Below are positions 57,416 to 64,000 of a stretch of DNA of 64,000 nt, piece after piece. Source of the stretch: Holothuria scabra. Lineage: Eukaryota > Echinodermata > Holothuroidea > Aspidochirotida > Holothuriidae. Where the stretch lies: contig CM074188.1 in NCBI GenBank assembly GCA_037179385.1, forward strand, positions 19,857,318-19,921,317, written 5' to 3'. A program made the translations under genes and the position numbers. Under the pieces are notes generated by a model that searched no databases, was not told the DNA's origin, and was given only the letters and a program-made list of their open reading frames with translations. The first letter of the stretch is position 1. Each line of letters begins with the position of its first letter.

Positions 57416-59950
57416 TTCTGGATCTGGATCTGGAAAAATACTGCACAACACTCCTGGTGGAGTCAAACGTGCAGTGTTGAGTGTGCGCATGTACTTAGTT
57501 GTCCCGTCTGAGGATCCTCAAGGCTGCGCTCTTGAACTGCTTGGGGTCCTCGAGATCTGTAATGTTCTGGGGGAGTAGGTTCCATTCTCTGACGGTCCGA
57601 GGAAAGAAACTGTATTTGTAGCAGTCCTTATTGATTGGTATATTTGTAGTTAAAGCTATTAGAGTGGTGATGCCTGGAGGGCTGTCCAGGGAATAGTTTA
57701 GCATTCAAATTTTGCATAGCAGTTTTAAAGATTTTTTAGGTCTTTCACACATTGTTTGTGAAAATGTAAGGGTTACAAAAAATTGCTAGGCCTACACAAT
57801 TTTTCTTTTGTGTAGCATATTGGCCTGTTTGTGTAGCAAATTGTGATGCGATACTGGATAAATTATTCCCTGCTGTCGGACAGGTTGTAGGTTGTTGATT
57901 GGCAAGGCTAGGAGGCCCAATCTGGCTTTGTGAAGAATTGCTAGCCTGCTGGCAGTACGCCTCTTTTTGAGACTATCCCACCCTAGGTCATTTAACATTT
58001 CAGTCACACTACTATGGGGGGAATAGTCATTATAAACAAACCTAGCAGCCCTATGTTGAATTTGCTCAACCTTATTGGATAGGGAAACAGTGTAGGGATC
58101 CCAAACAGAAGATGAATACTCCAATAAGGCCTAACAAGTGTGAGATAGGCATTAGCTTTAACACTCCTGGGGCAGGAGTATAAATTTCTTTTAATAAAAG
58201 CCAAAGATCTATTTGCTGACGAACTGATGCAATTAATATGTCTATTCCAGGTAAGGGTATTAGAGATGTCAACTCCCAGATAATTGTGGCAATCGGTAGA
58301 CTTCAGAGTATCATTATCTAGAGTATAATTAAAAAACTTGGGATTCCTTGAGTGTGTAATCCTCATAGAAAAGCTTTTCTTGGTATTTAAGTGCATTTGC
58401 CATTTATTTTGCCACTCAGAAAGGGTGTTTAGATCATTTTGGAGTTGAACCTGGTCAAGATTATTCTTTATCTGTCTATAAATTACACAGTCGTCAGCAA
58501 AAAACCTTACTTCAGAAAGGATATTATCGGGCAGGTCATTAATGTAAACTAAAAACAACAGGGGACCCAAGACTCTACCTTGGGGGACACCAGAGATAAC
58601 ATCAACCCAATCGGAAAAATCACCACTCACTACGACTCTCTGCTTCCGAAACTTAAGAAAATTAGTAATCCAGTTAAGGGTGTTGCCTCTAATACCATAG
58701 TTCTGTAATTTACAAAGCAGCTGGGTATGAGGAACCGTATCAAAAGCCTTAAAAAAATCCATGATAATCATGTCAGTCTGGGATCTACGATCTAAAGACT
58801 GCACTAGGTAATTGGTTGTTAGGATCAATTGAGATTCACAAGAATGGCGTTGTCTAAGGCCATGCTGCCTGTTCGTGATAACTGAGTGGCTATCAAAGTG
58901 ATGCATAATATGAGAATGTATAATGTGTTCCAGGACCTTGCAACAAATCGAAGTAGAGAGACCGGCCTATAGTTTGAGGCTAGGGAACGGTCACCTTTTT
59001 AAAGATAGGACTAACATTGGCACATAGCCAAGAGGGAGGTAAATGACCAGTGTCCAGTGATTTTTGAAAAATGTAGCAGAGGGCAGGAGTAACCTCCTCT
59101 GCAGCCAATTTCAGAACATGAGCCTGTATACCATCAGGACCCGAAGCTTTGTTTGGGTTCAACTCCTTGAGCAACTTCACAACACCATCTAAGGATATCT
59201 CAATATCAGGCATGGTGGGTATGGTGTTCGCTTCAACTGGAGGTAAGGTGACACTCTCATGGGTGAAAACCTTTTGGAATTGCTCATTTAAGATGTTAGC
59301 CTTCTGCGTGTTGTCCAAGACCAGTATCCTGTCAGATTTCAGGGAAGGGATACCAACACTATCACATCTAAGGTTTTTGATAAAGGACCAGAAACGTTTA
59401 GGTGAATCAGTACAAACTGTGTTAACATAATTGCTATAAGCGGCTCTTGTTGTTTTGTGAGTTGCTTTACGTTGGGTTTTGAAGTTTTCAAAAGAGGATG
59501 GAGTTCGCGTCTTACGCCATGTGTTATAAGCCCTTTGTTTCCTATTTAATAGTCGTTTAATAGTCTTATCAATCCAGGGGGTTTGGTTCCTCATTCTAAT
59601 GCAACCCGAGCTGGAACACAGACATCCGTTACCTCTTTGATTTTGTTCTCAAGGGCAGAGTACATGACCTGCACAGAGCACTCACGTTTAACTAGGTCAG
59701 AGCTGAACTTACAGTATTAAGCTCCGCCTTGATTCCACTGACATCAGCTTTGTGAAAGCTATAAACTTTCCTAGGCTTTTGTTTAGTTGTTTTCGGCCTA
59801 GTGCTTATCATAATCAAGGGGATACCATCATGGTCAGATATGCCAGGGATCAGGGCAGACCTATCCACTAAGGATTAGATGTCAAGAAAATATCCAAGAT
59901 GTTGTTAACTCTAGTAGGTAGTAATTTTCAAAATTATCTGCACTCTTCTG
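57416..59950 (-). mobile_element. Frameshifted non-LTR retrotransposon (CR1/Jockey-type LINE)
   Basis: Reading on the - strand from 59950: an AP-endonuclease C-terminus (VNNILDIFLTSNP, then GISDHDGIPLI with the SDH motif), followed by reverse transcriptase in pieces. 59594-58980 holds NKASGPDGIQAHVLKLA and LPPSWLCANVSPIFKK. 58906-58130 holds MDFFKAFDTVPH (motif A), SGVPQGRVLGPLLFLVYIND (motif B) and FADDCVIY (motif C). 58124-57792 and 57704-57495 hold the C-terminal domain ending REWNLLPQNI. Frames change at about 58.95, 58.13 and 57.75 kb, with another within the endonuclease part, so it is dead, but the catalytic aspartates remain. It is 5' truncated within the endonuclease. The 3' end carries 'ccagatccagatccag' (about 57419-57434), a short tandem tail as in CR1/L2-like elements. 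Confidence 0.9.
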
Positions 59951-60478
59951 GCCATGCACATTGAAGGTGGCCTACATCTTGCTTTAAGAGAATCACATTT
60001 AAGTGCCCATCAACTGTTTTCTCTTTCTAGTTCAGCTTCCCTTCTTGAAAATGTCAGCTGGATCCTCTCTTGGTAGTAGTTTCATTTTGTTGCCAGTAAA
60101 ATCTTACTTGAAGTTTCCCTGGAAGTAATTTTTAGACCAGTGTACAGACAATAGAATTACCCCTCAATTATGACCTTAATTTCTCACAAACACCATAAAA
60201 CCCAGGAGCTTCCAGGGCATTGCCCCTTTACCCCCCTCCAGGGTTTTTCCCCTGGACCTCACCAGGGGCCTCAGGGCTTTGCCCCTTGAACTCACCCAAC
60301 GAGCCTCAGACTTAACGCTGGGTGTCTCTTTTAGTGCCATGAGTGGAGTCTAGCAGTGTCTCCCCCCCTGCAAAATTGTTGTGCCTCCCCTCCCCCCCCC
60401 CTTCCAGAATGAAGTCTAGTGACACCACTGCAGTAAAGTGAAGATATTAATACTTTACTGCATGTCTTTTAATTTCAG
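59951..60478. other. Sequence upstream of DIS3L coding start
   Basis: No coding exon seen. Contains 'ctttgccccttgaactcacc' type repeat DNA (60210-60310) and a degenerate CAGTGG...-ended scrap (about 60340-60430) without matching duplication. A pyrimidine tract and AG at 60477-60478 suggest a 5' UTR intron ends here, so the promoter may be further upstream or inside the repeats. Confidence 0.45.
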
Positions 60479-60515
60479 GAAAAGTTTTTGTGTATCCTGC
60501 TCTAAATGACTGAAA

Positions 60516-60645
60516 ATGCTTAAACTTGACAAATATTTGAACTTGAAGACCAAGCATGGGACAGTTGTCAGAGTTGTACGTGAACACTATCTCAGGAAGG
60601 ACGTACCCTGCAACAATGAACTCTGCAATAGATGTTGTATCAGAG
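60516..60645 (+). CDS. DIS3L: DIS3-like exonuclease 1, first coding exon
   Basis: The ATG at 60516 has an in-frame TGA three codons upstream (60507-60509) and A at -3, so the start is well supported. The exon encodes 43 residues: '[10 protein letters not shown]' at the start, '[13 protein letters not shown]' in the middle and 'CNRCCIR' at the end, plus one base (phase 1 donor, GT at 646-647). VREHYLR followed by C-x4-C-x2-C (Cys32, Cys37, Cys40) is the conserved N-terminal region of DIS3/Rrp44 proteins. The cysteine set corresponds to the CR3 motif that supports PIN-domain attachment to the exosome. DIS3L is the cytoplasmic exosome's processive 3'-5' RNase. The catalytic RNB domain is beyond the window. 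Confidence 0.93.
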
Positions 60646-61664
60646 GTTTGTTTTGTTTTGTCTCATGACTGTCTGATAAAATTCAGTACCATGATATGGC
60701 TTATTTATATTAATATCTGTATTTCAATTCGGGTTTTTAGGCTAATTTGTCGGTAAAGCAAAATGAGCTGTAAGCCTGTCACAAAGGGGCATACATCTCT
60801 CTCTTTCCCCCTCCCCTCCTCCCCCCACCAAGAAAAAAATGTTTCAAAATATCAATAACCTACTTCATTAAGCTGCAATACTTGAAACTGAATATATGAC
60901 ACTTAAGCATGTAAGGGGGTAATGAGGTAGGAAACATCTTTGACCATGATGGCATATCTTGCAGAGGAACATAATACCTTCGCAGCGATGAACTGTTTAT
61001 AACTGTGTACATGTGTACATGAGTGGAAATAGTAATAGGAAGCTGGGAAACTTCTTCCCAGATAATTTTTGCAAGTAGAGGGAAATTTCCCTTCTCTGTA
61101 CATGAAAAAATAGAGAGAAATGTGGGAAATTTTTCTTTTCTCCTGGGAAATGATTTTACTCCCAGTCCCTTCCTGGAAATCAACATTTTTCCAGCCTAGG
61201 CTGCAAATATCAGTTTATTACAGGTTTCTCAATGGCTGAGATGCATAGCTGACAATGTCAAAGAAACTTTTTATTCATCTAGAGGGAATGTAACTCATCA
61301 AATGAATAAAAAGATCAAAACAGGCATTTGTGTTATAACAAGCAACTCTGATAATTAACACTGGTAAAGTTTACAGTAGCATTCTGCAGCAAACACATCA
61401 AAAGCTCTTTCAAAGAGATGAATTTTCATAAGATTTAACTTTGAACAGGGAGAAGTCTTGTCCACCATAATTGTTGGGTTTGAGAATAAGAGCTATACTT
61501 TGAAATCAACATTCTACCCCTTTCTGTAACTTGAAAATTTGTTTTAATGCTGCCATTTTGTGTGGCTAAGTTAGTGCCTGAAGTGCAGACAATCTGACGT
61601 ATTCATGTTATTTATTGACCAATCAGTGTATTCCACTCTAAAGTCCATGGTATTTTTTTTCTAG
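60646..61664 (+). other. DIS3L intron 1
   Basis: GT at 60646 to AG at 61664, 1019 bp, phase 1. No exon or well-defined repeat. The 108-codon - strand frame at 60860-61186 is unremarkable. Confidence 0.85.
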
Positions 61665-61795
61665 GTTCTGACTGCATTTCCAGTAACGTGAGTCATATCC
61701 TCATTCCAGACTGTTTCGTTGCACGAACATTTGCTGAGATTCTAGACCTTCCGGATCTGAAAGGAATCTTATTCTTGCAAACTGTTTTGCATTCG
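61665..61795 (+). CDS. DIS3L: DIS3-like exonuclease 1, second coding exon (PIN-like domain)
   Basis: The exon completes the split Gly44 codon, then encodes 43 residues: SDCISSNVSHILIPDCFVAR followed by the TFAEILDLPDLKGILFLQTV segment and LHS, donor GT at 61796 in phase 0. It aligns along its length with the PIN-like region of DIS3L. Asp59 (IPD) sits where DIS3 has its first PIN aspartate, but the 'DTN' signature of the active DIS3 endonuclease is DCF here. DIS3L is known to lack endonuclease activity, and this exon agrees with DIS3L rather than DIS3. Confidence 0.93.
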
Positions 61796-63040
61796 GTGAG
61801 AACTGTAGCATCTTTCTTTGAAAAATTTCTGCACTGGGTTTTGATGTAATTCATCATTGTAGTTTGAGGCTGGAAGTCCTACCTGCAAAATGCTTCAAAC
61901 TGTGCTAAGAAAATTGACCAGTATAAGAGAATCCATTTCATGGTGGTGAGGGGCATATTTTTTCAGAGTATTCCTTTTGGGTTAACGGTGTGTTACTTTA
62001 AAAGAAGGGTTTAAGGTCACAGCAGCATTTGGTATGTTAGAGAGGTGCTTTTTCCAAGCATTTTGGTGAAATTTGCATTGACATCCGATGTGTGGTTCTC
62101 AAGATATGAACAAGTAAAGTTTTAACATTTTCAACAAAAAGTAAACTCGGAGCAAGCAAAATGACATCACATCCCCACATTAATGGGCAGTCTTTTGTTT
62201 TTCTTCTAACTTTATACTGTATTTTCTCCTCAACAATCCCATATTATTAAGATGTGATTGCATACCATAAGTGGCATGAAAATTTTGCAAACTTTGAATC
62301 CCCCACCAGGAGGTCATAATCCTATTAACTTCAAGGTCAACACAAAAGTCTGATAAAACAAAGGGAAACAAAACATTCCTTGTCAATGTGAGGAAGTGAT
62401 ATAAGCTCTGCTGCCCTCAAACTCACTTTTGAACACAAATCTAAGGACTTCATTTACTCATATCTCAAGAAATACATGTGCAATTTGAATGGGACTTTCA
62501 CCACACTGTGTAGATTTTGTTCCTCTTTCACATATGAAAATTAAATTTTTGCTTAACTTTTCCCTTAAAAAAGCATCCTCCCCATAAGGCACTGTAGGCT
62601 CAGGAGAGAACAGAATTAAAACTTTATTAATCACATATTTTTAAGGAGGGTGCTGTTGAAATTGAGATGGACACTGTGGAATTGAGAGTAGTTATTTTAA
62701 GTTCAGCATATTCTTTGGGAATGAGTTTTGGATGACTGCTTATGCCCTTTAATCCATTTTTACTTTTGAAAGTTACGGATAGAACCTGGAAATTTTTGTG
62801 ATGATTTTTCATTGATTTTGTTTGTTTGAGTTAGCCACTGAGCTAGATAGCTTTCTTAATAGCATGTAACTCTAAGGATCTCGGAGAAGAAATCTTGGAA
62901 TTTCCCTTCATATCTATATCTGTATTTTATTTTTGAAGAATCAGGAAGCATCTACAGGTATGACCATAAAGAGCTCTGAACATAAATAGTGATCATTCTT
63001 ATGTAATTCAATCATATTTTACATATTACTGTGTGATCAG
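61796..63040 (+). other. DIS3L intron 2
   Basis: GT at 61796 to AG at 63040, 1245 bp, phase 0. No exon, RNA gene or clear repeat recognised. Confidence 0.85.
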
Positions 63041-63192
63041 GTCTTACATGATGGCAGCAGAAGAACCTACAATCGGCTGCTAGGCAAGGTGCATGATGGG
63101 AAGAGTGGTTGTGCCATGTTTGCAAATGAATTTTGTGAAGATATCTATATTCTACAGGAATCGGGTGAAAAACTCGAGGACTGGCTATTTCG
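63041..63192 (+). CDS. DIS3L: DIS3-like exonuclease 1, third coding exon
   Basis: The exon encodes 50 residues and two bases of the next codon: VLHDGSRRTYNRLLGKVHDG, a cysteine-containing FANEF segment, then IYILQESGEKLEDWLF. Donor GT at 63193, phase 2. The order GRR/SRR-x-YN-L ... FANEF ... ESGE-x-E-W is the DIS3L pattern in the second half of the PIN-like domain. With the previous exons it gives about 137 residues of a protein that usually has about 1000, so most of the gene (cold-shock domains, RNB, S1) lies past 64000. No disabling change is seen. Confidence 0.93.
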
Positions 63193-64000
63193 GTGAGTTT
63201 GTTTTCAAAGTGTTTTAAATGAAGCTTGATATGTAAAACTGCTTATTTGCTGAAAAGCTGCTTAAAGTAATGTAGGCGTGAGAGAGCAGACCTACAGTAG
63301 TGTTAGCATGACTGGTAGGTTTATTATGGTAAGAATGGGAGTCAGAGTCTGCTTCTGCTGGAGATTGAGTAAAGGAGAAGTCTAGACAACAGAAAAAGGT
63401 GTGCTTCAAAGTCCAGTTACTTGCTTTAGAAAAGGTGTATTGGAACAGATAGACTATGTGCGTACAGCATCCACTCCAGACAAAGACCATCGAAGACTAA
63501 CAAACAATACAAAAATAAAGAACTAACACAACACTACAACAAAAGAACTACTTGACTGCACATGTATAAACCACATATTCCAATCTTAAATTAACCTTTT
63601 ACTTTTATGCCAAGTAACAGTAGGATTCCAAAGAATCCTATTGACCTGGACTCCTGTCCAACATCAGCCTAGATTTGATGTAAGTTGCAACTGATTTGAC
63701 TTTATGGGAGACATTGAGGAAGGCAAAGAGAGTGTAAAAATTCATTTTCTGTTTCCTGAATGTATATTTTATTTTGCTCTGACCTCAACTATAAACAGCA
63801 TACAACTGTCTGACAATACAACAGCAGTAACAAAGCTATAGACGAATCCGGACAGATTGTGACGGTCTGATTTTAGTCAGCCGTTACTGGGGTCCATCAC
63901 CTTTAATCTTTAAGTTTCCTTCCTTACCTGTTCCATGGATGATTGTACACTAAAGTGTATCTTGATTTTCTCAACTTCATCGAATATGAGGGTTTGAAAT
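63193..64000 (+). other. DIS3L intron 3 (continues past the window)
   Basis: No segment here matches the next part of DIS3L in any frame, so the following exon lies beyond 64000. Nothing else recognised. Confidence 0.75.

Noticed and set aside
60340..60430. Short element with CAGTGG-like ends upstream of DIS3L
   Set aside because: The left end is too diverged and the flanking octamers (AGTGCCAT, CAGTAAAG) do not match.

Overview
The window is animal nuclear DNA: AT-rich, with spliced exons bounded by canonical GT/AG signals, long introns, few genes, and an intergenic space built almost entirely of decayed transposons, tandem repeats and homopolymer runs. Exon sequence and repeat style (CR1/Jockey-type and L1-like LINE remnants, tRNA-derived SINEs, many hAT and TA-target MITEs, over-representation of the palindrome TAGGCCTA) suggest a marine invertebrate deuterostome such as an echinoderm. 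That placement is inference; nothing here names the species.

Three genes are recognisable, two cut by the window edges. (1) 588-4751, + strand: the last three coding exons of fructose-1,6-bisphosphatase, with all substrate-binding residues of that half of the enzyme present. (2) 36131-39793, - strand: a complete two-exon gene for a 197-residue type II single-pass membrane protein with a long coiled coil and a Pro/Ala/Lys/Glu-rich tail; GOLM1/CASC4-like in design but not firmly assignable. (3) 60516 to beyond 64000, + strand: the first three coding exons of a DIS3L-type exosome exonuclease (CR3 cysteine motif and PIN-like domain). The genes are functionally unrelated and show no sign of joint regulation.

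Between them: 5-15 kb holds SINE and LINE scraps, including an L1-like 3' fragment inserted in an older repeat. 15-27 kb holds several tandem arrays, among them a degenerate ~200-bp satellite-like repeat (about 24.75-25.86 kb) with a conserved GC-rich hairpin and a (GTCA)n microsatellite grown inside one unit. 32-34 kb holds a hAT MITE and TA-flanked and hairpin MITEs. 40.6-44.8 kb is a nest of repeats: satellite units, a probable 3.4-kb hAT-ended element, and two further hAT-ended elements inside it. 45.4-52.4 kb is a large imperfect inverted duplication (about 3 kb arms) followed by a partial third copy; a 0.8-kb TA-target element lies in one arm and the other arm keeps the empty site. 54-57.2 kb carries two more hAT MITEs and a 459-bp TIR element with a 9-bp duplication. 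57.4-59.95 kb is a frameshifted LINE with recognisable endonuclease and reverse-transcriptase motifs.

No functional RNA gene, CRISPR array or bacterial-type system is present. The most informative content is the layered transposon archaeology: five elements with exact 8-bp target-site duplications from at least four TIR families, and no hAT transposase in the window.
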